From positions 108,575-172,574 of the forward strand of contig CBFIGX010000005.1 of the NCBI GenBank assembly GCA_965662265.1: 64,000 bases of DNA. The letters run 5' to 3'. The DNA comes from CBFIGX01 sp965662265 (GTDB lineage Bacteria > Bacteroidota > Bacteroidia > Flavobacteriales > UBA7430). Positions within the stretch are counted from its first letter, which is position 1. Each line of letters starts with the position of its first letter. Below, in pieces: positions 27,428 to 34,864 of the stretch. The notes under the pieces were generated by a model. That model had not been told where the DNA came from and did not search any database. It saw only the letters and a program-made list of their open reading frames with translations. The position numbers were made by a program, and so were the translations under genes.

Positions 27428-28143
27428 TGAAACAAACACCTAACTATATCAAGTGGGTAGTACTATTTTCAATATTAGTACTACCCTCTGTTTTGTACTT
27501 ATACCTTACCGCTGGAAAACACAATTTTGTTTACGTTCCTATACTTGCAGATAAAAGTCAAGATTTTATAGCATTAGTTGATGAAAATAGACTGGAACAA
27601 CCAAAACACCATTATATCAATGATTTCCCTTTAAACGACAGTCTATTCTTCTCAGATCTTGACAATAAAATCAAGCTTATATTTTACACAAAATCTTCAG
27701 AAGTAACAACCTCTAAACTAATAGCTTACATGCTAGAAAGCGAAGTTTGGTCTGACCTTGGTGACTATGAGGATATCTATTTTTTAAACTTCATAGTTGA
27801 AGATTCTACTCATAAATTCAAAGAAAAAACTTTTGACGAATGTCAAATACCAAAAAATCAATGGATTAACGTTAACCTCAACAAGGAAGAACTCTTAAGT
27901 TATATGGAAGGCAATGTGTGGGTCGGAAAAATAACTAATAAAATGCTCAAAAATAATACTATTAACTATGGGCAAATTATTATTTCTGATAGAGAAGGTA
28001 GGATTAGAACTGGCTTTGATAATAATGACATTCTTTTAAACACATACAACGCACTAAGCAAGTATGAGATTAAACATCTTAGAGATGATTTAAAGGTTTT
28101 ACTAGCAGAATATCAAAGAGAACTAAAAAACAAAAATGAATAG
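27427..28143 (+). CDS. Sco-like membrane protein lacking the CxxxC copper motif
   Basis: A 238-residue protein with one N-terminal membrane anchor (~residues 10-27) and a periplasmic domain. It seems to parallel the Sco protein next door. Residues ~82-104 (IKLIFYTKSSEVTTSKLIAYML) occupy the place of the Sco strand that carries FTTCPSIC, but with no Cys. Near the C-terminus ISDREGRIRTGFDNNDIL mirrors the Sco LVDKEGRIRSSYD segment, followed by a similar helix ending in LKVLLAE. The only Cys is in FDECQIP. It is therefore probably a thioredoxin-fold oxidase assembly factor that cannot bind copper like Sco. It overlaps the subunit IV gene by 1 bp and sco by 8 bp. The relationship is inferred by eye. 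Confidence 0.55.
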   Translation: MKQTPNYIKWVVLFSILVLPSVLYLYLTAGKHNFVYVPILADKSQDFIALVDENRLEQPKHHYINDFPLNDSLFFSDLDNKIKLIFYTKSSEVTTSKLIAYMLESEVWSDLGDYEDIYFLNFIVEDSTHKFKEKTFDECQIPKNQWINVNLNKEELLSYMEGNVWVGKITNKMLKNNTINYGQIIISDREGRIRTGFDNNDILLNTYNALSKYEIKHLRDDLKVLLAEYQRELKNKNE

Positions 28144-28777
28144 ATTACTTACAGTAATACTAATATCCGTCTCACTAGTTTCTTGCCATAGAAATAGTGT
28201 AAACAATAAACTTGCTATTATAGGGCCAATTGAAATTAGCAACCAAGATACTTTATACCACAAGATTCCACCTTTTGAACTTGTTAATCAAGACAGCATA
28301 CTAATTTCTAATACATCTTTAGCTGGGAAAATATATGTGGCAGACTTTTTTTTCACAACCTGCCCATCAATATGTCCAGTTATGACTAATAATATGGTTA
28401 AAATACAACGTGCTTTTAGTGATACAGAAAACTTTGCTCTAGTATCTCATACCGTAAACCCTTTATATGATGAGCCAAATGTTCTGAAAGAATATGCATC
28501 AAAAATGCACGCAAATACCGATAACTGGCACTTCTTGACAGGCGCAAAAGAAGATATATACCAAACTGCTTTTCATGGATATTTTGCCAATGCGGAAGAA
28601 GATAAACTTGCTCCTGGCGGTTTTTTACATTCTGAGTACTTTGTTTTAGTAGATAAAGAAGGACGTATCAGATCTAGTTATGACAAAACTGGCAATCCTA
28701 AGGGTGTTTATGATGGTACCAACAATCAAGACATACTTCAACTAATAAAAGATATTAAACAACTATTAAAAGAATAG
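28136..28777 (+). CDS. SCO1/SenC family copper chaperone
   Basis: A 213-residue thioredoxin-like protein that delivers copper to the CuA site of cytochrome oxidase. It has a lipoprotein-type signal (ISVSLVSC, Cys17), the copper motif C76-x3-C80 in FFTTCPSICPVM, and the distal ligand H165 in GGFLHSEYFVLVDKEGR. Length and motif spacing are normal. It overlaps the upstream Sco-like gene by 8 bp, and the DUF420 gene starts 2 bp after its stop, consistent with an oxidase biogenesis operon. Confidence 0.94.
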   Translation: MNRLLTVILISVSLVSCHRNSVNNKLAIIGPIEISNQDTLYHKIPPFELVNQDSILISNTSLAGKIYVADFFFTTCPSICPVMTNNMVKIQRAFSDTENFALVSHTVNPLYDEPNVLKEYASKMHANTDNWHFLTGAKEDIYQTAFHGYFANAEEDKLAPGGFLHSEYFVLVDKEGRIRSSYDKTGNPKGVYDGTNNQDILQLIKDIKQLLKE

Positions 28778-28779
28778 AA

Positions 28780-29304
28780 ATGAAATATAAACATGCATCC
28801 AAAATAATCTATTCTATTTCGATAGCTGTTCTTGCTCTTGTAGTACTTTTGTACAATTTACCACAAGCAAAGCAAATTCCCACATTTATCAAATACTTAC
28901 CCACCCTTAATGCATGCATAAATGGCACATGTTTTATCTTATTAATATCATCTTTAATCGCTATAAAACAAAAGAAAATAAACCTACATAAAAAGCTAAA
29001 CATAACATCTTTTGTCCTTTCTGCAATATTCATATTATCATATGTTACATTTCACTCATACGGAATTGAAACATTTTACCCTAAAACTGAGCCATTAAGA
29101 CCTTTATATCTACTAATACTAATAACACATATTATAACAGCTGCTATTGTATTGCCTTTAGTACTTTTTTCTTTCTATAAAGCGTTAGCAGGTGATATAG
29201 AAAGTCATAGAAAAATTTCTAAATGGACAATGCCTGTATGGCTTTATGTAACATTAACTGGTGTTATTGTTTATATTATGATTTCACCTTATTACAACTT
29301 CTAG
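28780..29304 (+). CDS. DUF420 (CtaM-like) membrane protein
   Basis: A 174-residue protein with four to five membrane helices. It matches DUF420: LPTLNACINGTCFILLISSL near residues 40-60, then KLNITSFVLSAIFILSYVTFHS, PLYLLILITHIITAAIVLP and HRKISKWTMPVWLYVTLTGVIVYIM. The regularly spaced histidines (HKKLN, TFHSYG, LITHII, ESHRKI) could bind heme or metal. CtaM of this family is needed for heme-copper oxidase activity in Gram-positives. It sits between sco and a small CxxC protein, as in other Bacteroidota. Confidence 0.88.
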   Translation: MKYKHASKIIYSISIAVLALVVLLYNLPQAKQIPTFIKYLPTLNACINGTCFILLISSLIAIKQKKINLHKKLNITSFVLSAIFILSYVTFHSYGIETFYPKTEPLRPLYLLILITHIITAAIVLPLVLFSFYKALAGDIESHRKISKWTMPVWLYVTLTGVIVYIMISPYYNF

Positions 29305-29307
29305 CAT

Positions 29308-29550
29308 ATGAACAAAATTATTCTGCTATTACTCGCTTGTTTTTTAAATGTAAAATTATTTGCCCAGGGATGTTCTATGTGTAAAGCTGTTGCAGAAACT
29401 AGTGTTGCAGGCGGTAACCCTCAAGGAGCAGGATTAAATGCTGGCATATTATATATTATGGTATTTCCATATATTCTTATTGGAATTGGATTTTACTTAT
29501 GGTATAAGCATAAAAAAAAGTTGCAGGCCGAAGACAATCAAACTCTATAG
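29308..29550 (+). CDS. Small secreted/membrane protein with GCSMCK motif
   Basis: An 80-residue protein: signal peptide MNKIILLLLACFLNVKLFAQ, then GCSMCK directly at the mature N-terminus, a Gly/Ala-rich linker, and a single membrane helix (ILYIMVFPYILIGIGFYLWY) with a Lys-rich tail. The CxxC faces the periplasm in the predicted topology and may hold a metal or a disulfide. Such proteins recur at the end of Bacteroidota cox accessory operons; no assigned function. Starts 3 bp after DUF420. Confidence 0.8.
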   Translation: MNKIILLLLACFLNVKLFAQGCSMCKAVAETSVAGGNPQGAGLNAGILYIMVFPYILIGIGFYLWYKHKKKLQAEDNQTL

Positions 29551-29600
29551 TATTAACAAGTATTAACAAGGGGTGTTAGTGCATATTGTTATATTTGTTA
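29551..29600. promoter_or_regulatory. Promoter -7 box with TAACAA/TTGTTA half-site array before tolC-type gene
   Basis: A perfect 10-bp tandem repeat TATTAACAAG (29551-29560 and 29561-29570) is followed by two TTGTTA half-sites (29586-29591 and 29595-29600). The second overlaps a TATATTTG -7 box (29590-29597), 22 bp before the tolC-family ATG. Two TAACAA and two TTGTTA make inverted pairs, so this may be an operator of the efflux operon. Confidence 0.45.
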
Positions 29601-29619
29601 AGACCTAAATAGTAAATTC

Positions 29620-30930
29620 ATGAAATTGACAGCTTTTTTTGCTTTGTCTATGATCATAAGCAATGCTTTTGCTCAACAAATATGGACTCTAGAAGATTGC
29701 ATTAATCACGCACTTAAACACAATATAACCTTAAAACAAACTGAACTAAATATAGAACTGAATGACATTCAGGTTCTTCAATCATATGCAAATTTAGCTC
29801 CGTCATGGAATCTTAATTCTTCAATTAGTGAGAATAGAGGCCGCTCAATAAATATTGTAAGCAATGAATACGTAGATGATATAAACAAAAGTTTTAATCT
29901 ATCAACATCAATCGATATGACTCTTTTTAGTGGATTCAAAAATTGGTTTCAAATAAAAAAGTCTGCTACAGAATTACAAAAAAGCATCTACGATTTAGAA
30001 TCATCAAAAAACGATTTAATTAGCTCTATTGCCTTAAACTATTTGCAAATTTTATTCAACAAAGAGCTATTGAGTGCATCTCAAAAACAGTTCGAGCTAA
30101 GTATGGCCCAAAAAGAAAGGATAAAACTTATGGTAGATTTAGGGTCGTTAGCCAAAGGTGAACTACTAAACACACAATCTCAACTTGCACTAGAGGAACA
30201 GCAACTTATTCAAGCAGAAAATCAACTAAATCTCTCTAAGCTGCAACTTGCACAATTACTAGAGTTGGACAAATTTCAAGAGTTAGACATTAAGTATTTG
30301 GATCTTGAAATTCCACAAATCCAATTAAAAGAGTCAATACAAGAAGATTACGAACTTGCATTAACTAAACAATACAATATAAAATCAGCGAATCTGGCTG
30401 TTCAAAGTGCCAAACAAGATTATCAAATTAGCATGTCTAATTTCTACCCAACCCTTAGCTTAGGCTATTCTACAGGTACTAACTACAACAATTATAACAA
30501 TCTATATAGCTTTAACGAACAATTTGAAAACAACGCAAGTTCAACAATTTCATTAAGATTAAACATACCGTTATTCAATAAATTGTATAATCATACAAGC
30601 TTAAGTCAAAGTAAAGTACAAATTGAAAATGCAAATTTAAACGCAGAATTAAGTAAGAATCAACTTCGAAAAAATATGGAACAAGCCTACTCAGACCAAA
30701 TTGCTGCTTATAAAAAATATGAGGCTTCCATAAAATCTGTGCTTGCCTATAAGGAGTCTTACAATTACATTTCTGAACGCTTTGAGCTTGGGATGGTTAA
30801 CAGTTATGAGTTTAACGAATCCAAAAACAACTTGATTAAAGCTGAGTCAGAGCAATTACAAGCAAAATACGACCTGATTTTTAAGGCTAAATTATATGAA
30901 TTTTACACCAGTTTAACTTTTGAATTATGA
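29620..30930 (+). CDS. TolC family outer-membrane efflux protein
   Basis: A 436-residue outer-membrane channel protein. It has a signal peptide (MKLTAFFALSMIISNAFAQ), the usual start WTLEDCINHALKHNITLKQ, long heptad-rich helices (residues ~80-225 and ~340-425), and beta segments in between (NPTLSLGYSTGTNYNNYNN-like aromatic/Asn-rich stretch near 275-295). The stop overlaps the start of the HlyD-type adaptor by 4 bp (ATGA), so the two are coupled. No inner-membrane pump gene follows in the window. Confidence 0.93.
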   Translation: MKLTAFFALSMIISNAFAQQIWTLEDCINHALKHNITLKQTELNIELNDIQVLQSYANLAPSWNLNSSISENRGRSINIVSNEYVDDINKSFNLSTSIDMTLFSGFKNWFQIKKSATELQKSIYDLESSKNDLISSIALNYLQILFNKELLSASQKQFELSMAQKERIKLMVDLGSLAKGELLNTQSQLALEEQQLIQAENQLNLSKLQLAQLLELDKFQELDIKYLDLEIPQIQLKESIQEDYELALTKQYNIKSANLAVQSAKQDYQISMSNFYPTLSLGYSTGTNYNNYNNLYSFNEQFENNASSTISLRLNIPLFNKLYNHTSLSQSKVQIENANLNAELSKNQLRKNMEQAYSDQIAAYKKYEASIKSVLAYKESYNYISERFELGMVNSYEFNESKNNLIKAESEQLQAKYDLIFKAKLYEFYTSLTFEL

Positions 30931-32177
30931 AAAAAAAGAATATAATAATATTAGGTGTCATACTTATTTTTACTGCTTTAATTATTGCAAAAAAAACAGG
31001 TTATCTGGGTATGGAGAAACGTATTTCTGTAGAAACAGAAATAGTATTTTTAGGTGATATCATTGAAACAGTCCCTGCAAATGGAAAAATACAGCCTGAA
31101 ATGGAAGTTAAAATCTCCCCTGATGTTTCTGGAGAGATAACTGAATTAATTGTTAAAGAAGGAGATTGGGTAAATCAAGGTGATTTATTACTCCGAATTA
31201 ATCCTGAAATTTATGCTGCTAACTTAGATAGAATGGAAGCTGCATTGAACAACACAAAATCTAACTTAGCACAACAAAAATCTCAATTAAAAGATGCTGA
31301 ATTAAAACATAACAGAAATATTAATTTATATGAAAAAGGTGCCATTTCATCATTAGAATTTGAAACAAGTGAAAATAATCTGGAGTTGGCTAAACTCGCT
31401 GTAGAAGCTACAATGTACAGTGTTAAAAGCTCAGAAGCCTCTCTTAAAGAAGCTGAAAATAGCCTTAATAGAACGTCAATATATGCACCTATATCGGGTA
31501 CTATCTCAAAATTAAACGTAGAACAAGGTGAGCGAGTTGTTGGTACCGCACAAATGACTGGTACAGAGTTGTTACGAATCGCAGACCTTAGTTTTATGGA
31601 AGTTGTAGTTGATGTTAGTGAAAATGATATCCTTAGAGTGAACGTTGGAGACATGGCAGATATTAATGTTGATGCGTACATGAAAGATAAATTTAAAGGG
31701 CAGGTAACAGAAATTGCTAATTCTGCCAATCTCATAGGAACATCTGCAGATCAAGTGACTAATTTTGAAGTCAAAATTAGAATCTTAGAATCCTCTTACA
31801 AAAATTTAACAAATAATAACAAACATCCTTTTAGACCTGGTATGACAGCTTCAGTAAATATAAATACTGAAATGAAAACAGGAATTAATTTACTTTCTAT
31901 TCAGTCTGTAACTACAAGAAAAGATAGTAGTACAGTAAAATTGTCTGCTAAAGAAAGGCTATCTACAGAGTTGAAAAAAAGAGAAGCATTCGAGTGCGTA
32001 TTTGTATACAGCAACGGAGAAGTCTTACTTAAAGAAGTGGAAACAGGTATTCAAGATGATCAAAATATTGAAATTTTATCTGGCTTAAAATTAGGTGATG
32101 AAGTTGTAAGATCTCCTTACAGCGCTGTTTCAAAGCTTCTTAAACATAAAATGAAAGTAGAGATACTTGAAGATTAA
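30927..32177 (+). CDS. HlyD/MacA-type periplasmic adaptor subunit
   Basis: A 416-residue membrane-fusion protein. One N-terminal membrane helix is followed by a split biotinyl/lipoyl domain (VKISPDVSGEITELIVKEGDWVNQGDLLLRINP, here two parts: residues ~68-85 and ~90-103), a coiled-coil hairpin rich in Leu/Glu/Ala (~105-185), the second lipoyl half (YAPISGTISKLNVEQGERV), and beta-barrel plus membrane-proximal domains. The pattern fits adaptors that work with MacB-type ABC or RND pumps. The next gene is tsaB, so the pump partner must be encoded elsewhere. Confidence 0.92.
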   Translation: MKKKNIIILGVILIFTALIIAKKTGYLGMEKRISVETEIVFLGDIIETVPANGKIQPEMEVKISPDVSGEITELIVKEGDWVNQGDLLLRINPEIYAANLDRMEAALNNTKSNLAQQKSQLKDAELKHNRNINLYEKGAISSLEFETSENNLELAKLAVEATMYSVKSSEASLKEAENSLNRTSIYAPISGTISKLNVEQGERVVGTAQMTGTELLRIADLSFMEVVVDVSENDILRVNVGDMADINVDAYMKDKFKGQVTEIANSANLIGTSADQVTNFEVKIRILESSYKNLTNNNKHPFRPGMTASVNINTEMKTGINLLSIQSVTTRKDSSTVKLSAKERLSTELKKREAFECVFVYSNGEVLLKEVETGIQDDQNIEILSGLKLGDEVVRSPYSAVSKLLKHKMKVEILED

Positions 32178-32221
32178 TATTCTCCTTGAAATCGTCTTAC
32201 TAAGGCTTTAAACATTCATTA

Positions 32222-32911
32222 ATGGCTCTTATTTTAATTTTAGAAACTGCTACTAAAAATTGCTCAGTCGCTCTCTCTGAAATGGGTAGACTAATTGAAT
32301 ATCGAGATTTGAATAATGGACAATTCTCACATTCTGAGAAACTACATCTCTTTATAGAAGATGTTTTGAGTAATGCTAATAAAAAAATTGAAGATTTAGA
32401 AGCAATAGTTATTAGTAAAGGGCCAGGATCATATACTGGTTTGCGCATTGGTGTATCTGCCGCAAAAGGGTTGTGCTATGGGCTCAACATACCTTTAATT
32501 AGCATTAATACTTTAGACGTACTATGTTTAAGTTATCTCGCTTTAAATACAGTTCAATCTGATGATATACTTATCCCAATGATTGATGCTAGACGTATGG
32601 AAGTTTACACAGGAGTTTACACCTCACAGCTATTGCCTATAGAAGCGACTCAGGCACTCATCTTAGACAACAACTCCTTTAACTCATATAATACGATAAA
32701 AAAATATCATTTTTTTGGAGATGGTGCTTCAAAAGCTTCTGGATTATTTACAGATAGGAATGCTGTTTTTAATTCAAGTATTTATCCTAGTGCCAAAAAC
32801 ATCGCGAAAAAATCTTATGAATTATTTCTAAATCAAGAATTTGAAAACACAGCTTATTTCGAGCCTTTTTATCTTAAAGATTTTGTTGATGGCAATAAAC
32901 ATAAGCAGTGA
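32222..32911 (+). CDS. tsaB: tRNA t6A37 biosynthesis protein TsaB
   Basis: A 229-residue ASKHA-fold protein (YeaZ family) that pairs with TsaD for threonylcarbamoyladenosine modification of tRNA. It starts LILILETATKNCSVAL and has the SHSEKLHLFIEDVL helix, the typical AIVISKGPGSYTGLRIGVSAAKGLCYG block at residues ~61-87, and MIDARRMEVYTGVY. The family length is normal. It comes 44 bp after the adaptor gene; in other Bacteroidota tsaB also sits near TolC/HlyD-type genes (recollection). Confidence 0.94.
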   Translation: MALILILETATKNCSVALSEMGRLIEYRDLNNGQFSHSEKLHLFIEDVLSNANKKIEDLEAIVISKGPGSYTGLRIGVSAAKGLCYGLNIPLISINTLDVLCLSYLALNTVQSDDILIPMIDARRMEVYTGVYTSQLLPIEATQALILDNNSFNSYNTIKKYHFFGDGASKASGLFTDRNAVFNSSIYPSAKNIAKKSYELFLNQEFENTAYFEPFYLKDFVDGNKHKQ

Positions 32912-32985
32912 TCGCAGATTAATAAATTCTAATATTTATTTCTATACCAATTAATGAGGTAAATTTACCAGGTAAATTATCACGC

Positions 32986-34500
32986 ATGAAAAAAGTAGCC
33001 TTAATAATTTTAGACGGTTGGGGTAATGGTGATCATTCACCCTCAAATGCAATAAAAAATGCAAATACACCATTTATCGATTCTCTTTATGAAAACTATC
33101 CTAACTCAGAGCTGAGGACAGATGGTATTTATGTAGGCCTTCCAGAAGGACAGATGGGTAACTCAGAAGTTGGACACTTAAATATTGGAGCAGGGCGAAT
33201 TGTAAATCAAGATTTGGTGAAGATAGATAAAGCCATTGAAGAAGATACGTTTAAAACAAACAAAGCACTGACAAGTGCCTTTGAATATGCAAAAAAAGAG
33301 AACAAAGCTGTTCATTATATTGGTCTTCTATCTGATGGCGGAATTCACTCGCATCAAGAACACCTCTATCATTTATGTGAACTAGCCGAAAAAAGCAATT
33401 TAAAGAAAGTATATATTCATGCATTTACAGATGGTAGAGATACAGACCCAAAAAGTGGTGAGCTATTCGTTGACCAATTAGAAAAAAAAATAAAACCACT
33501 TTCAGCACAACTTGTATCCGTAGTAGGAAGATATTTTGCCATGGATAGAGATCATCGATGGGAAAGAATTAAGTTGGCCTATGACCTACTGGTAAATGGA
33601 ATTGGGAGAAAGACTAGATCTATCAAAGATGCTATAGGTGAGTCATATAATGATAACATTACAGATGAATTTATTAAGCCAATAGTGAAAACTGATTTAA
33701 ATGGCTCTCCTATTGCTAAAATCTCAAATAAAGATGTGGTTATCTGCTTTAATTATAGGAAAGATCGTTGCAGAGAAATTACAAGAGTCCTGAGTCAAGA
33801 AAACATGGATGACTATCAGATGTGCAAGTTAGATTTAAACTACAATACTATGACTAATTACGACTCATCTTTTAAGAATGTGTCCGTATTATTTACCAAA
33901 TCTAATTTAAAAAACACATTAGGAGAAGTCATTGCAAATAATCATAAAAGTCAAGTCCGAATTGCTGAAACTGAAAAGTACCCACATGTGTCATTCTTCT
34001 TTTCTGGAGGTAGAGAATCTAATTTTAACCTTGAAACTCGAATACTTATCCCATCACCTAAAGTCTCTACTTACGATTTAAAACCTAGTATGAGTGCTCA
34101 AAAAGTGGCAGATGCAATTATTAAAGACATGCAAAATAAACCTAAAGATTTTATTTGCTTAAACTTTGCCAATCCAGATATGGTGGGACACACTGGTGTA
34201 TACGAGGCAGTAATTAAAGCAGTAGAAAAAGTTGATAATTGTGTTCATCAAGTCGTTGAAGAAGGTTTAAAAAACGACTATGCTTTTTTAATAATTGCAG
34301 ATCATGGCAATGCAGACTTTATGATAAATAGTGATGGTAGTCCTAATACAGCGCATACAACCAACCATGTTCCTTGTTTTTTAATTAACACCAATTATAA
34401 TCAAATTAAGGATGGTAAACTCGCAGATATTGCTCCTACGATATTAAAAATAATGGGGCTTAATATTCCACCTGAGATGAGTGGGGATTTATTAGTCTAA
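32986..34500 (+). CDS. gpmI: 2,3-bisphosphoglycerate-independent phosphoglycerate mutase
   Basis: A 504-residue di-manganese enzyme of glycolysis/gluconeogenesis. Alkaline-phosphatase-fold markers: IILDGWG at the start, the phospho-serine S60 in GQMGNSEVGHLNIGAGR, FTDGRDTDP, GRYFAMDRDHRWER, FNYRKDRCREI and the metal ligands in NPDMVGHTG and ADHGNADFM. Length is right for GpmI. Divic/ftsB follows 44 bp downstream with what looks like its own promoter. Confidence 0.96.
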   Translation: MKKVALIILDGWGNGDHSPSNAIKNANTPFIDSLYENYPNSELRTDGIYVGLPEGQMGNSEVGHLNIGAGRIVNQDLVKIDKAIEEDTFKTNKALTSAFEYAKKENKAVHYIGLLSDGGIHSHQEHLYHLCELAEKSNLKKVYIHAFTDGRDTDPKSGELFVDQLEKKIKPLSAQLVSVVGRYFAMDRDHRWERIKLAYDLLVNGIGRKTRSIKDAIGESYNDNITDEFIKPIVKTDLNGSPIAKISNKDVVICFNYRKDRCREITRVLSQENMDDYQMCKLDLNYNTMTNYDSSFKNVSVLFTKSNLKNTLGEVIANNHKSQVRIAETEKYPHVSFFFSGGRESNFNLETRILIPSPKVSTYDLKPSMSAQKVADAIIKDMQNKPKDFICLNFANPDMVGHTGVYEAVIKAVEKVDNCVHQVVEEGLKNDYAFLIIADHGNADFMINSDGSPNTAHTTNHVPCFLINTNYNQIKDGKLADIAPTILKIMGLNIPPEMSGDLLV

Positions 34501-34532
34501 ATTTAAAGCATTTAACTTCAAAAAACATTCCC

Positions 34533-34540
34533 TATTTTTG
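34533..34540 (+). promoter_or_regulatory. Predicted -7 element for divIC/ftsB, near-leaderless
   Basis: TATTTTTG fits TAnnTTTG and ends only 4 bp before the ATG at 34545. TTT (not TTG) occurs 19 bp upstream. If used, transcription would begin at or one base before the start codon. Confidence 0.35.
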
Positions 34541-34544
34541 AGAT

Positions 34545-34847
34545 ATGATATCTGATAAAAAACGTCTTCATTTATTACTAGAAAAGCTCAAAAATCCTTT
34601 TGTATTTTTAGGTATGATATTTGTTTTTTGGATGCTTTTTTTTGACAGTAATTCCTATCTAAATCACAGGAGTTTATCAAAGACAATTGATCAATTAGAA
34701 AAGGATCAACAGCACTATAAAAGAGAAATACAAAAAGACTCTATTGCCTTACAAGAACTGTCTTACCCAGAAGGTCTTGAAAAGTATGCTAGGGAAAAAT
34801 ACTTCATGAAAAAAGAAAACGAAGAGATTTTCATCATTGTTGAATAA
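34545..34847 (+). CDS. Septum formation initiator (FtsB/DivIC family)
   Basis: A 100-residue bitopic membrane protein: a short basic cytoplasmic start, one membrane helix (FVFLGMIFVFWMLFF, ~25-39), a coiled coil (SKTIDQLEKDQQHYKREIQKDSIALQEL, ~50-77 in heptads) and the family C-terminal LEKYAREKYFMKKENEEIFII. It acts in the divisome with FtsL/FtsQ. The order gpmI-divIC-mutA is co-oriented; mutA starts 17 bp later. It could be called ftsB or divIC. Confidence 0.9.
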   Translation: MISDKKRLHLLLEKLKNPFVFLGMIFVFWMLFFDSNSYLNHRSLSKTIDQLEKDQQHYKREIQKDSIALQELSYPEGLEKYAREKYFMKKENEEIFIIVE

Positions 34848-34864
34848 AGTGTCAATTGTAAATT

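Noticed and set aside
31283..31735. 150-residue frame on the minus strand
   Set aside because: Antisense to the HlyD-type adaptor; no motif and no promoter.
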